Assembly (NCBI GenBank): GCA_032160165.1
Contig: JAVHWA010000162.1
Coordinates: forward strand, 1 to 64,000
Reading direction: 5' to 3'
Length of the DNA: 64,000 bases
Origin: QHXM01 sp032160165
GTDB taxonomy: Bacteria; Acidobacteriota; Blastocatellia; Pyrinomonadales; Pyrinomonadaceae
Part shown: positions 51,886 to 60,877 of the stretch, in pieces
How the letters are laid out: every line of letters starts with the position of its first letter
Position numbering within the stretch: the stretch's first letter is position 1
The notes under the pieces: generated by a model
What the model was told of the DNA's origin: nothing
The model's database searches: none
Seen by the model: the letters and a program-made list of their open reading frames with translations, nothing else
Translations under genes and position numbers: made by a program

Positions 51886-53039
51886 GAACAATCGGCGTGG
51901 TGACGGTCGCGCGCTCCGATTACGGCATTTACCTTCCAGTGTTGCGAAGAATTCAATCAGACAAGGAGTTGAAACTGCTCCTCTTCGTGTCTGGCATGCA
52001 TCTGGCACCTGAATTCGGATTGACGGTAGAGGCCATCGAGGCTGACGGTTTCGAGATCGCTGAACGGGTCGAGATGTTGCTCGACACCGAGACGCCGGAA
52101 GGAGTGGCAAAATCCATGGGCCTGGGCCTGATGGGATTTGCCGAAGCCTACACGCGCACCAGACCCGATATTCTATTAGTCCTCGGAGATCGCTTCGAGA
52201 TGCACGCGGCGGCCCTCGCCGCTTTGCCTTTTAAGATTCCAGTCGCCCATATTCACGGCGGTGAACTGACGCAAGGCGCGATCGACGAGGCCCTGCGCCA
52301 TTCAATCACCAAACTCAGTCACCTACATTTCGTTACTACATCTGAATATGGGCGTCGCGTTCGACAGATGGGAGAAGAGGGATGGCGCGTAACGGTCACC
52401 GGAGCGCCCTCGCTGGATAATCTGCATACTACGAAATTACTGAGCACTGTGGAATTGGAGGCTCGCTTCGGTTTGCAGTTGAACGACGCGCCTTTGTTGG
52501 TGACCCTCCACCCGGTGACGTTGGAATTCGAGCGGACCGCGGAGCATGTCGAGGAACTGCTGGTTGCTTTGCACGCCTCGGGAATGCCGGTCGTCTTTAC
52601 GCTTCCCAATGCAGACACCGGCGGGCGAATCATTGCGCGCGCCATCAGGGAATATGTCGGGACGCATACTTCGGCGTGGTTGGTGGACAATTTCGGAACG
52701 GAAGCTTACTTTAGCTTGATGGCAATCGCCGCCGCTATGGTCGGTAATTCCTCAAGCGGAATCGTCGAAGCTGCCTCATTTAAGCTTCCTGTGGTCAATA
52801 TCGGCATCAGGCAGCAGGGGCGCACTCGGGGAGCGAACGTCATCGATGTCGACTACAGCCACGTAGATATACTGGAAGGCATCAAGAGCGCATGTAGTGA
52901 GGAGTTCCGCGCAGGTCTGTTCCAATTATCAAATCCATACGGCGACGGCGCCGCCGCTGACAAGATCATCACGCGGCTTAAGGAAGTCGCGCTGACCCAG
53001 CCCCTCTTAATCAAGCGGTTTTGCGATGCGGATTTTTGA
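51882..53039 (+). CDS. legG: hydrolysing UDP/GDP-sugar 2-epimerase (NeuC/LegG type)
   Basis: The protein has 385 residues. The start ATG at 51882 overlaps the legI stop by 4 bp (ATGA). NeuC-type features include TIGVVTVARSDYGIYLPVLRRI at the start, LVLGDRFEMHAAALAALPFKIPVAHIHGGELTQGAIDEALRHSITKLSHLHF, and VGNSSSGIVEAASFKLPVVNIGIRQQGR near 285-312. It removes the nucleotide and inverts C2, giving the mannose-configured amino sugar used by the synthase. The length is normal. Confidence 0.93.
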   Translation: MRTIGVVTVARSDYGIYLPVLRRIQSDKELKLLLFVSGMHLAPEFGLTVEAIEADGFEIAERVEMLLDTETPEGVAKSMGLGLMGFAEAYTRTRPDILLVLGDRFEMHAAALAALPFKIPVAHIHGGELTQGAIDEALRHSITKLSHLHFVTTSEYGRRVRQMGEEGWRVTVTGAPSLDNLHTTKLLSTVELEARFGLQLNDAPLLVTLHPVTLEFERTAEHVEELLVALHASGMPVVFTLPNADTGGRIIARAIREYVGTHTSAWLVDNFGTEAYFSLMAIAAAMVGNSSSGIVEAASFKLPVVNIGIRQQGRTRGANVIDVDYSHVDILEGIKSACSEEFRAGLFQLSNPYGDGAAADKIITRLKEVALTQPLLIKRFCDADF

Positions 53040-53081
53040 CTCTTTGACTGAGGCCGCCGCGACAGACTAGTACGTTCACAG

Positions 53082-53798
53082 ATGAAAGCCATTTGCATAG
53101 TGTTCGGCGGCGGCGGACATGCTCGCGTCATAATCGATAGCTTACAGGCGAGCGAGGCCGCGGAGATATACGCCGTTCTCGACTCTGACAGTTCGCTACA
53201 TGGGCGGAACATCTTTGGGGTTCCCATCTGGGGGTATGATATTTTGCCAGAGTTGACGGAGCGCGGCGTTAATCATTTCGTGGTAGGAGTAGGATCTGTT
53301 GGGAGCGGCAATCAGCGTGTGCGCCTGTTTGAACTGGGCCTCTCGTACAACCTAACACCTCTGGGTGTCAGGCATCCTTCTGCCATTTGTTCGCGTTGGG
53401 CCGAAGTGGGTCCGGGCGCACAACTTCTTCCCGGAAGCATCGTGAATGCGGGCGCTCAACTTGGCGCGAATGTCATTGTCAACAGCGGCGCAGTGGTGGA
53501 GCACGACTGCCTCATTGGCGCGCACGCGCATGTGGCCACGGGAGCAAAATTGTCCGGCGGCGTATACGTCGGATCCGGCGCGCATATCGGCGCCGGCGCG
53601 ACCGTCAGGCAATCCATAAAGATAGGAGACGGTGCAATTGTGGGTGCCGGTGCGGTCGTGGTGAAAGATGTTCCGCCGGGCATGGTTGTCATTGGCGTGC
53701 CTGCAGAGCCACTGAAGACCGTTGATGAGGGGCGCGATCAGGATGATAGTGAAGGAACGGAGGTTGAACCGTCGGATGATTCCCGGACTGGAGATTAA
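53082..53798 (+). CDS. neuD: NeuD/PglD-family sugar acetyltransferase (LbH)
   Basis: The protein has 238 residues. An N-terminal Rossmann-like part begins CIVFGGGGHARVIIDSLQASEAAEIYAVLD, followed from about 105 by a left-handed beta-helix of hexapeptides (AEVGPGAQLLPGSIVNAGAQLGANVIVNSGAVVEHDCLIGAHAHVATGAKLSGGVYVG) ending IVGAGAVVVKDVPPGMVVIGVPAEPL. In legionaminic pathways such a protein (LegH) N-acetylates the 4-amino group of the sugar made by LegC; in sialic loci NeuD O-acetylates. It starts 42 bp after legG. The last 25 residues are acidic and unconserved. Confidence 0.9.
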   Translation: MKAICIVFGGGGHARVIIDSLQASEAAEIYAVLDSDSSLHGRNIFGVPIWGYDILPELTERGVNHFVVGVGSVGSGNQRVRLFELGLSYNLTPLGVRHPSAICSRWAEVGPGAQLLPGSIVNAGAQLGANVIVNSGAVVEHDCLIGAHAHVATGAKLSGGVYVGSGAHIGAGATVRQSIKIGDGAIVGAGAVVVKDVPPGMVVIGVPAEPLKTVDEGRDQDDSEGTEVEPSDDSRTGD

Positions 53799-54013
53799 GA
53801 ACCAATCCGGTCAAACGCACTGATCTGAAAGCCCTGGGTTCAGCAACTCTTTGCTGGGGTCACGGCCTGATGCGGTCCGGCGAGGGAAGCCCTTCTTATG
53901 ATGTGATTAATGAGCCAAAGCTGCTACGGTCGTTATCGCTTCGATCCTGCATTAGAATTCAATTAAGCATTTTCGCTTATACTGTTCCAATATGAAAAGG
54001 GTTTGGAGGAGTA

Positions 54014-54670
54014 ATGTCGGTCCTGTTCCTTGGCAAGCAAGATGACTCTTACTGTGAAAAAGCGCAAGAGTTTATCGAGCTGAAATTTCCCGGCGCAACT
54101 GTAATTACAGGCACACGCCAGACACCTCTTCCCGCTGAAGCGGAATCATGGCAAGGCGATTATCTGCTCTCGTATCTGTCGCCCTGGATTGTACCCGACG
54201 CCCTGCTGAAGCGCGCGCGCATTGCGAGCATCAACTTTCATCCAGGCCCTCCGGAGTATCCCGGAATAGGCTGCACGAATTTCGCAATTTATAATAATGA
54301 ATCCGACTTTGGCGTGACGTGCCACCATATGGCCCCTCGCGTGGACACGGGCAAAATCATCGCCGTCAGACGATTTCCCCTCCTGGCTGCAGACTCGGTC
54401 TACTCCCTGACACAGAGATGCTATACCCAAATCCTGGCGCTCTTTTTTGAAATGATGTCGGGCGTTCTGGCTGGAGAAGAGCTGCCTGAATCGACAGAGA
54501 GGTGGACGCGATTACCGTACAAGCGGTCGGAGTTGAACGCGCTTTGTAGAATTGAGCCTGACATGACGACGGAGGAAATCCGCCGGCGTCTGCGAGCTGT
54601 GACTTTCCCCGGCGCTCCCGGGGGCTATGTGGAAATCGGCGGCTTTCGATTTGAGTACAAAGCCACATGA
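54014..54670 (+). CDS. sugar N-formyltransferase (methionyl-tRNA formyltransferase-like)
   Basis: The protein has 218 residues. The ATG at 54014 follows GGAGGAG. It has the formyltransferase core with Asn74-x-His76 in ASINFHPGPPEYPGIGCTNFAIYN and Asp111 in MAPRVDTGKIIAVRRF, the catalytic triad of 10-formyl-THF-dependent enzymes. It is shorter than Fmt and lacks its C-terminal domain, as do sugar N-formyltransferases such as VioF-type enzymes. It would formylate an amino group on a nucleotide sugar or nonulosonate precursor. A 214-bp gap with a strong RBS precedes it, so a separate promoter is possible. Confidence 0.87.
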   Translation: MSVLFLGKQDDSYCEKAQEFIELKFPGATVITGTRQTPLPAEAESWQGDYLLSYLSPWIVPDALLKRARIASINFHPGPPEYPGIGCTNFAIYNNESDFGVTCHHMAPRVDTGKIIAVRRFPLLAADSVYSLTQRCYTQILALFFEMMSGVLAGEELPESTERWTRLPYKRSELNALCRIEPDMTTEEIRRRLRAVTFPGAPGGYVEIGGFRFEYKAT

Positions 54671-54725
54671 GAAAAGATAAGGAAGGGTCGGCGCGCGGGC
54701 CGGCCAATAAAGGAACCTCAAGGAT

Positions 54726-55598
54726 TTGAACATTCGGATTATTCCCAGACTTGATATTAAGGGGCCTAATCTGGTGAAGGGCATTCACTTTGAAGGCTTG
54801 CGTGTGCTTGGTAAGCCGGAGCAGTTTGCGCGTTACTACTATGAAAACGGCGCCGACGAGTTGATTTATATGGATGTGGTGGCTAGTCTCTATGGTCGCA
54901 ATAGTCTGCTGGATATTGTCGAACGAACAGCGAAAGATATTTTTATTCCGCTGACCGTGGGGGGCGGCCTTAGAAGTGTTGAGGACATTCGCACCGTCCT
55001 GCGAGCCGGCGCGGATAAGGTTTCTATCAACACCGCCGCCGTTCAACACCCCGAATTGATCCGTGAAGGATCGCGCGCTTTTGGCTCCTCGACCATTGTG
55101 GTTTCCATCGAGGCGATCAAGAAAGCGGACGGCTCCTACGAAGCCTACGTTGATTATGGTCGCCAAAGCACGGGGATAGACGCATTCGAGTGGGCGGTGC
55201 GCGCCGCCGAACTGGGCGCGGGAGAGCTTGCCGTGACCTCCATAAATAACGAAGGCACGGGCAAAGGATTTGACATTGAATTGACGCGAAAGATAGCCGA
55301 GGCCGTTCCCATCCCTGTGATTGCCTGCGGCGGAGCTGGCCGTGTCAGCCACATCCATGACGTGATTACAGTAGGCAAGGCCGATGCGGTCAGCGTTGCC
55401 TCTATGCTGCATTACAACGTTGTCAGGCGTTCCCAGCTCAGCCAGCAGAACAACTACACAGAAGGCAACACAGAGTTTCTTCGCAAAGGTGGGATGGCTT
55501 CGAAAGGCCAGGACGCTTCAATAACGGAGATTAAAGAGTACTTAATAGAGCGGGGCGTCGAGTGCCGTCGTCCCGGCCAGATTGAGGAAGAGGGTTGA
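54726..55598 (+). CDS. HisF-like acetamidino-pathway protein, first set
   Basis: The protein has 290 residues; the start at 54726 is TTG (RIIPRLDIKG begins at residue 4). The whole HisF (betaalpha)8-barrel is present: LTVGGGLRSVEDIRTVLRAGADKVSINTAAV and VIACGGAGRVSHIHDVI. Asp10 matches HisF Asp11, but the second catalytic residue (HisF Asp130) is Glu129 in VVSIEAIKK. The C-terminal 40 residues exceed HisF. With the HisH-like and WbpG-like genes that follow it forms an amidotransferase trio, where the barrel passes ammonia to the sugar enzyme. A histidine-pathway role is unlikely in this context. Confidence 0.88.
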   Translation: MNIRIIPRLDIKGPNLVKGIHFEGLRVLGKPEQFARYYYENGADELIYMDVVASLYGRNSLLDIVERTAKDIFIPLTVGGGLRSVEDIRTVLRAGADKVSINTAAVQHPELIREGSRAFGSSTIVVSIEAIKKADGSYEAYVDYGRQSTGIDAFEWAVRAAELGAGELAVTSINNEGTGKGFDIELTRKIAEAVPIPVIACGGAGRVSHIHDVITVGKADAVSVASMLHYNVVRRSQLSQQNNYTEGNTEFLRKGGMASKGQDASITEIKEYLIERGVECRRPGQIEEEG

Positions 55599-55630
55599 TA
55601 GCGTCGACGCTTTCGGCTTTCCCGCAGGTA

Positions 55631-56335
55631 ATGGGGTTGGAACAAAAACCAAAAGTCGCCATTGTCGATTACGGCATGGGCAACCTGTTCAGCGTCAGAC
55701 AGGCTTGCGAGCACGCCGGATTAGATGTCGGCATCACTTCGGAGCGAGCAGAGATCCTGAAGGCCGATGCCGTTATCCTGCCGGGTATCGGCGCATTCGG
55801 CGATGCGATGGCGACTCTCTCCAGACTGGACCTTGTCGGCGTCTTACAAGATGTGGCTGCTTCCGGCAAAGAGCTCGTCGGAGTCTGCCTGGGGTTGCAA
55901 CTGCTCATGAGCGAGAGTTTCGAATTTGGCCGACACAAAGGATTGGGGATCATAGAGGGGCAAGTAGTGCCGTTCGATCATCCCGCGGAGGGCGCGCGCA
56001 AGCTCAAAGTGCCGCAGGTCGGATGGAATAGCATTCATCATGTCGGCGGGGACGGAAAAAACGGACGAGAGGACGCTTGGGAAAATTCGCCGTTCGCGGA
56101 AATTCGAGACGGCGAATTCATGTACTTCGTCCATTCCTACATCGTACAGCCTGAAAACAAGGGCGTCATCCTGTCGGTCTCGCGCTATGGACACATCGAG
56201 TTTTGTTCAAGCATTCATTATCAAAATATATTTGCCTGCCAGTTCCATCCGGAACGCAGCGGCAGAGAAGGCTTAAAGATTTATTGTAATCTTGCGTCGC
56301 ATATCCAGCGGCTGACCTCAAGAGGAGTTAAATGA
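55631..56335 (+). CDS. HisH-like glutamine amidotransferase, first set
   Basis: The protein has 234 residues from the ATG at 55631; a TTG at 55595 overlapping the preceding stop (with GAGGAAG before it) would add 12 residues. It is a class I glutamine amidotransferase: VAIVDYGMGNLFSV at the start, nucleophile Cys86 in VGVCLGLQLLMSESFEFG, and the His-Glu of FACQFHPERSG near the C-terminus. It releases ammonia from glutamine for the partner barrel (54726-55598). It ends with a 4-bp overlap with the WbpG-like gene. Confidence 0.87.
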   Translation: MGLEQKPKVAIVDYGMGNLFSVRQACEHAGLDVGITSERAEILKADAVILPGIGAFGDAMATLSRLDLVGVLQDVAASGKELVGVCLGLQLLMSESFEFGRHKGLGIIEGQVVPFDHPAEGARKLKVPQVGWNSIHHVGGDGKNGREDAWENSPFAEIRDGEFMYFVHSYIVQPENKGVILSVSRYGHIEFCSSIHYQNIFACQFHPERSGREGLKIYCNLASHIQRLTSRGVK

Positions 56336-57540
56336 GCGAGAATAGGAAAGCGAAGTTCGGGCTGCCTGAAAAGGTGGTCTTCTGTAAGAAGTGTGTGATG
56401 TCGAATCAACGGCCATCATCTTATCCCGAGTTCAGGCACACACGCGATCGCATTACCCCGACCCTGCACATCGGCGAAGACGGCGTCTGCGATGCTTGCC
56501 GCTACGCTGTCAAAAAAGAAGAGATTGACTGGGCCCGTCGCGAAGAGGAGTTGCATAAGCTGCTTGACCAGTACCGTCGCAATGATGGGGAGTATGATTG
56601 TCTTGTACCCGGAAGCGGCGGAAAGGACAGCGCCTATGCGGCGCATCTTTTGAAGTACAAGTACGGGATGCACCCTTTGACGGTGACGTGGCCGCCGATT
56701 CTTTATACCGATTACGGCCTGAAGAACTTTCGCAACTGGCTCGAAGTCGGCGGCTTCGACAACATCACTTTCAAGCCCAATGGCCGCGTTCATCGTCTCC
56801 TGACGAAGCTCTCGATTGAGAATTTGCTGCATCCGTTTCAGACTTTCATTCTCGGACAAAAGACTCTGGCGCCGAAGATTGCGGCCCGTTACAAGTTGCC
56901 TTTAATCTTCTACGGAGAGTCGGAAGCGGAATACGGCAACCCGATCGCGGAAACAAATTCCTCTCTGCGCGATAAGTCTTATTACGCGATGCGTGATTTG
57001 TCCGAGATCAATCTGGGCGGCGTTCCCATCCCTCGCTTGATGGAAGAGTACAAGCTCTCGCTCAATGATTTGTCGGCCTACCTGCCGGCCGATTACCGAC
57101 AGCTCGAAGAAGCAAAGATCGAAGTCCACTACATGGGTTACTATATTAAGTGGACGCCGCAGGAAGCGTATTACCACGCCGTCGAGCACACCGGCTTTGA
57201 AGCCCGACCTTATCGAACGGAAGGGACTTACAGCAAGTATAATAGCCTTGACGATAAGATCGACGATCTTCACTACTATACGACGTACATCAAGTTCGGA
57301 TTGGGGCGAGCGTCTTACGACGCCTCTCAGGAGATTCGAAATAAGCACCTGACACGCGAAGAAGGCGTAGCCCTGGTGCGAAAGTTTGATGGCGAATTTC
57401 CAGAAAAGTATTTTCGTGATGTGATGGAATTCATCGAGATGGAAGACGAATACTTCACTCAACTGTGCGATACCTTCAGGTCGCCGCATCTCTGGGAGAA
57501 GGAAGACGGAGAGTGGAAGTTGATCCATCGCGTATCCTGA
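56332..57540 (+). CDS. N-acetyl sugar amidotransferase (WbpG/PseA type), first set
   Basis: The protein has 402 residues. The start ATG overlaps the HisH-like stop (ATGA). Zinc-type cysteines Cys18-x2-Cys21 (FCKKCVMSNQRPS) and Cys53-x2-Cys56 (GVCDACRYA) precede the PP-loop ATPase motif VPGSGGKDSAYAAHLLKYKYG near 92-112. It ends FEMEDEYFTQLCDTFRSPHLWEKE-like. WbpG/PseA relatives convert an acetamido group to acetamidino using ATP and ammonia from HisH/HisF. This copy is closest in style to PseA/LegA-type members. Confidence 0.9.
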   Translation: MSENRKAKFGLPEKVVFCKKCVMSNQRPSSYPEFRHTRDRITPTLHIGEDGVCDACRYAVKKEEIDWARREEELHKLLDQYRRNDGEYDCLVPGSGGKDSAYAAHLLKYKYGMHPLTVTWPPILYTDYGLKNFRNWLEVGGFDNITFKPNGRVHRLLTKLSIENLLHPFQTFILGQKTLAPKIAARYKLPLIFYGESEAEYGNPIAETNSSLRDKSYYAMRDLSEINLGGVPIPRLMEEYKLSLNDLSAYLPADYRQLEEAKIEVHYMGYYIKWTPQEAYYHAVEHTGFEARPYRTEGTYSKYNSLDDKIDDLHYYTTYIKFGLGRASYDASQEIRNKHLTREEGVALVRKFDGEFPEKYFRDVMEFIEMEDEYFTQLCDTFRSPHLWEKEDGEWKLIHRVS

Positions 57541-57584
57541 GAGGGCTATGACGCTAATATTCCAACTTTCGCAGTAAAGACTGA

Positions 57585-58673
57585 ATGAGCGCTGATCTGT
57601 CCAACCTTTGCATAAGCCCCAAGCAATCCATCCGGCACGCTATTGCCTGCATCGACCGGAATGAGAAGGGCATCGTCCTGGTAACCGACGAAGGCGGCGG
57701 TTTGACAGGCACGATCAGCGACGGCGATGTTCGTCGGGCGCTGCTTGCCGGGCAGGACCTCGAGGCTCCGGTCAGTGAGTTGCTGATCCGAAAGGCCAAC
57801 TCGCCTTATCCGCAACCTGTGACCGCCATGCGTGGAACGCCAAACGCCACCCTGTTGCAGCAGATGCAGGCGCGTGAAATACATCAGATCCCATTGCTGG
57901 ATGAAGAAGGCCGCGTGGTCGGGCTGGTGACGCTGGATGAATTGCTGCCGAATCAGGTGTTGCCATTGCAGGCGGTGATCATGGCGGGTGGTTTCGGAAC
58001 GCGACTGCGTCCATTGACGGATGAGATGCCGAAGCCGATGCTTCCCATCGGTGATCGCCCGCTGATGGAAGTGATTGTCGGCCAGTTGCAGCAGATTGGA
58101 ATCAGGCGAGTAAACGTCGCCATGCATTACATGCCGGAGAAGATCAAAGAGCACTTCGGCGACGGGCACGAATTCGGCATCGAGCTCAGTTATGTGACGG
58201 AAGATCGTCCACTAGGAACTGCCGGAGCGCTGGGGTTGATGGATGCTCCGGACACGCCTTTGTTGATTATCAACGGCGATATTCTCACCGGTGTTAATTT
58301 CAAATCCATGCTGGCGTTCCACAATGAGAACAAGGCTGCGTTGACGGTTGCGGTACGAAAGTACGATATGAACGTGCCCTATGGGGTTATCGAAAGTGAT
58401 GGGCCCTATGTGCGTGGCCTGGTGGAAAAGCCTTTGGTGAGCTTTCTTGTCAACGCGGGCATTTATTTGTTGGAGCCATCGGCGCATCGATACATACCGA
58501 ACGGCGAACACTCGAATATGACAGACTTGATTCAACGCTTGATCGATGAGGGACACCGAGTCGTAAGTTTTCCCATCATGGAGTACTGGTTAGACATCGG
58601 CAACGACGTTGATTACGCTCGGGCTCAGGAAGATGTCAGGAACGGAGGCTTGAAAGTTGAACTGGGCTGGTAA
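57585..58673 (+). CDS. ptmE: CBS-domain sugar-1-phosphate nucleotidyltransferase (PtmE-like)
   Basis: The protein has 362 residues. Two CBS motifs (about 1-120; GIVLVTDEGGGLTGTISDGDVRRALLAG and HQIPLLDEEGRVVGLVTLDELLP) are fused to an NTP-transferase domain from about 128 (VIMAGGFGTRLRPLTDEMPKPMLPIGDRP; LLIINGDILTGVNF). This architecture is that of PtmE, the glucosamine-1-phosphate guanylyltransferase of Campylobacter GDP-linked legionaminic synthesis. It suggests that the pathway here also uses GDP-sugars; the CBS pair may sense nucleotides. It overlaps legB by 17 bp. Confidence 0.9.
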   Translation: MSADLSNLCISPKQSIRHAIACIDRNEKGIVLVTDEGGGLTGTISDGDVRRALLAGQDLEAPVSELLIRKANSPYPQPVTAMRGTPNATLLQQMQAREIHQIPLLDEEGRVVGLVTLDELLPNQVLPLQAVIMAGGFGTRLRPLTDEMPKPMLPIGDRPLMEVIVGQLQQIGIRRVNVAMHYMPEKIKEHFGDGHEFGIELSYVTEDRPLGTAGALGLMDAPDTPLLIINGDILTGVNFKSMLAFHNENKAALTVAVRKYDMNVPYGVIESDGPYVRGLVEKPLVSFLVNAGIYLLEPSAHRYIPNGEHSNMTDLIQRLIDEGHRVVSFPIMEYWLDIGNDVDYARAQEDVRNGGLKVELGW

Positions 58674-59640
58674 GCGAGTCCTGGTCACCGGCGCCGGCGG
58701 GTTCATCGGTAGTCATCTGGCGGAGGGATTAGTGCAGGCGGGAGCGACCACCCGCGCGCTCGTTCACTATAATGCGTTGGGCGCAGCCGGATGGCTGGAC
58801 AGGTCCGCCGTGCGCCGCGATATCGAAGTTCTGGCCGGCGATATCGTTGACCGCGATAGTGTGCGCCGGGCGATGAAAGAGGTGGAGATTGTCTTCCACC
58901 TGGCAGCGTTGATCGCTATCCCATACTCATACGACGCGCCTTTGTCCTACGTCCGTACTAACGTTGAAGGGACACTCAACGTATTACAGGTCGCCCGCGA
59001 CGTCGAAGTTGAGAGAGTGGTGCATACTTCAACCAGCGAAGTCTACGGGACTGCACGCGTTGTCCCCATCAACGAGTCTCACCCGTTGCAAGGGCAGTCG
59101 CCATATTCTGCGAGTAAGATCGGGGCAGACAAGGTTGCCGAAGCCTTCCATTTATCGTTTGGGGTGCCGGTGGTAACAGTTCGTCCTTTTAACACCTATG
59201 GACCGCGTCAATCAGCCCGCGCAGTAGTGCCCACGATCATCACCCAGTGTCTTACAGGAAAGAGGGTTCGCCTGGGGAGTTTGCATCCAACCCGTGACCT
59301 GAATTACGTGACCGACACCGTCCAGGGTTTTCTGCGGGCGGCCTCTGTTCCCGAGGCCATCGGACGAACCATCAATCTGGGCTCGGGCAGAGAGATCAGC
59401 ATCGGCGACCTGGCTGAAACAATCGCCCGCCTCGTCAATCAAGACGTAAAGGTGGAGCGAGATGAGCAGCGCATCAGGCCAGATGGAAGCGAAGTCGAGC
59501 GTTTGCTTGCCGACAACACGCTGGCGCAGACCGTCCTGGGCTGGAAACCTGTTGTGAATCTGGAAGAGGGACTAGCACAGACAATAGATTGGATGCGAGA
59601 GCATCTGGAGTTGTACCGACCCAATGACTACGTCGTTTGA
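58657..59640 (+). CDS. legB: GDP-GlcNAc-type 4,6-dehydratase (LegB)
   Basis: The protein has 327 residues. The start at 58657 (TTG, MNWAGKRVLVTGAGGFIGSHLAEGL) overlaps ptmE. It is an extended SDR with the NAD motif at 8-19, STSEVYGTARVVPINESHPLQGQSPYSASKIGADKVAEAF carrying Tyr-x3-Lys, and VRPFNTYGPRQSARAVVPTIITQ. This long motif set is characteristic of LegB, which turns GDP-GlcNAc into the 4-keto-6-deoxy sugar. It overlaps legC by 17 bp. Confidence 0.92.
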   Translation: MNWAGKRVLVTGAGGFIGSHLAEGLVQAGATTRALVHYNALGAAGWLDRSAVRRDIEVLAGDIVDRDSVRRAMKEVEIVFHLAALIAIPYSYDAPLSYVRTNVEGTLNVLQVARDVEVERVVHTSTSEVYGTARVVPINESHPLQGQSPYSASKIGADKVAEAFHLSFGVPVVTVRPFNTYGPRQSARAVVPTIITQCLTGKRVRLGSLHPTRDLNYVTDTVQGFLRAASVPEAIGRTINLGSGREISIGDLAETIARLVNQDVKVERDEQRIRPDGSEVERLLADNTLAQTVLGWKPVVNLEEGLAQTIDWMREHLELYRPNDYVV

Positions 59641-60820
59641 ACCGGGTGCCCCCGCACAGGAAGGCTCAATCCCGCTCAGCGTCCCCGAAATCGGGGGCAA
59701 TGCCTGGAAGTACGTCAACCAATGTTTGGATACAGGTTGGGTCTCGTCGGTAGGCGCCTTTGTCGACCGATTCGAGTCCGACCTGGCAGCTTACGTCGGG
59801 GCTAAATACGGTGTCGCTGCTTGCAGTGGCACGGCCGCGCTTCACATCGCGCTTCTTGTGGCGAACGTTCAACCGGACGACGAAGTGCTGATTTCAACTC
59901 TTACCTTCATCGCGCCGGCGAATGCGGTTCGATATGTCGGCGCCTGGCCTGTCTTCATCGATGCCGAGCCCGAGTACTGGCAGCTTGATGTAACAAAAGT
60001 AGCGGCTTTCCTCGAGGACGAATGCGCGTGGTCCAATGGTGAGTTGAGGAACAAGACGACCGGTCGACGCGTCAAAGGGATTCTTCCGGTCCACATCCTC
60101 GGTCACCCGGTGGACATGGATCCCCTGTTGGAGCTGGCACGCAAGTACGATCTGGTTGTGATCGAGGATGCGACCGAAGGCCTGGGCGCAAAGTATAAAG
60201 GGCGAATGATCGGGCACATCGGGGACATTGGATGCTTCAGTTTTAACGGCAACAAGATCATCACCACGGGCGGCGGCGGCATGTTGGTGACCGATAACCA
60301 GGCTTGGGCGACCAAAGCAAAGTATCTCAGCACACAGGCCAAGGATGATCCGGTTGAATATATCCATCACCAGATTGGCTACAATTATCGTCTGACCAAC
60401 ATTCAGGCAGCCCTCGGCTGCGCGCAAATGGAGCAGCTCCCTGACCACATAGCAATCAAGCGCCGGATCGCCTCTTTATATACCGAGAGTTTCAAGGAGA
60501 TAACCAGCCTCACTCCAATGCGCGAGGCGCCATGGGCGTCCAGTGTTTTTTGGCTGTACACCCTGTTGGTTGATGAAAGCGTTCACAAAAAGAGCTCCCG
60601 AGAGCTGATGCGTGCTCTCGACGAGCAAGCGATACAGGCACGGCCTCTATGGCAGCCATTACACCTTAGTCACGCACATGCCGGCAGCCAGTCGTACCAG
60701 TGCGTCGAATCTGAGAGGCTGAATAGAACGGCTTTAAGCCTTCCCTCTTCCATCGGTCTAAGTAGCGAGCATCAGACCCTGGTGATAAACGCCGTAAGAG
60801 ATTTCTTTTTGTTGAGATAA
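59624..60820 (+). CDS. legC: LegC-family PLP aminotransferase
   Basis: The protein has 398 residues. It belongs to the DegT/DnrJ family with IPLSVPEIGGNAWKYVNQCLDTGWVSSVGAFVDRFE at the start, PLP Lys211 in FSFNGNKIITTGGGGML, and Asp182 in VVIEDATEGLGAKYKGR. The N-terminal motif set and the neighbouring legB identify it as the LegC aminotransferase, which adds the 4-amino group to the GDP-4-keto-6-deoxy sugar. It overlaps legB by 17 bp, so ptmE-legB-legC is one tightly coupled unit. Confidence 0.92.
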   Translation: MTTSFEPGAPAQEGSIPLSVPEIGGNAWKYVNQCLDTGWVSSVGAFVDRFESDLAAYVGAKYGVAACSGTAALHIALLVANVQPDDEVLISTLTFIAPANAVRYVGAWPVFIDAEPEYWQLDVTKVAAFLEDECAWSNGELRNKTTGRRVKGILPVHILGHPVDMDPLLELARKYDLVVIEDATEGLGAKYKGRMIGHIGDIGCFSFNGNKIITTGGGGMLVTDNQAWATKAKYLSTQAKDDPVEYIHHQIGYNYRLTNIQAALGCAQMEQLPDHIAIKRRIASLYTESFKEITSLTPMREAPWASSVFWLYTLLVDESVHKKSSRELMRALDEQAIQARPLWQPLHLSHAHAGSQSYQCVESERLNRTALSLPSSIGLSSEHQTLVINAVRDFFLLR

Positions 60821-60877
60821 ACAGCAGGACGCCTCAAAGGATTTTTGATCTGCGATTTATCTGAAGACTTCACCGTC

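Noticed and set aside
50139..53798. Plain N-acetylneuraminic acid pathway
   Set aside because: The presence of ptmE, legB and legC in the same unit points to legionaminic-type chemistry; neuABCD-like genes alone would not separate the two.
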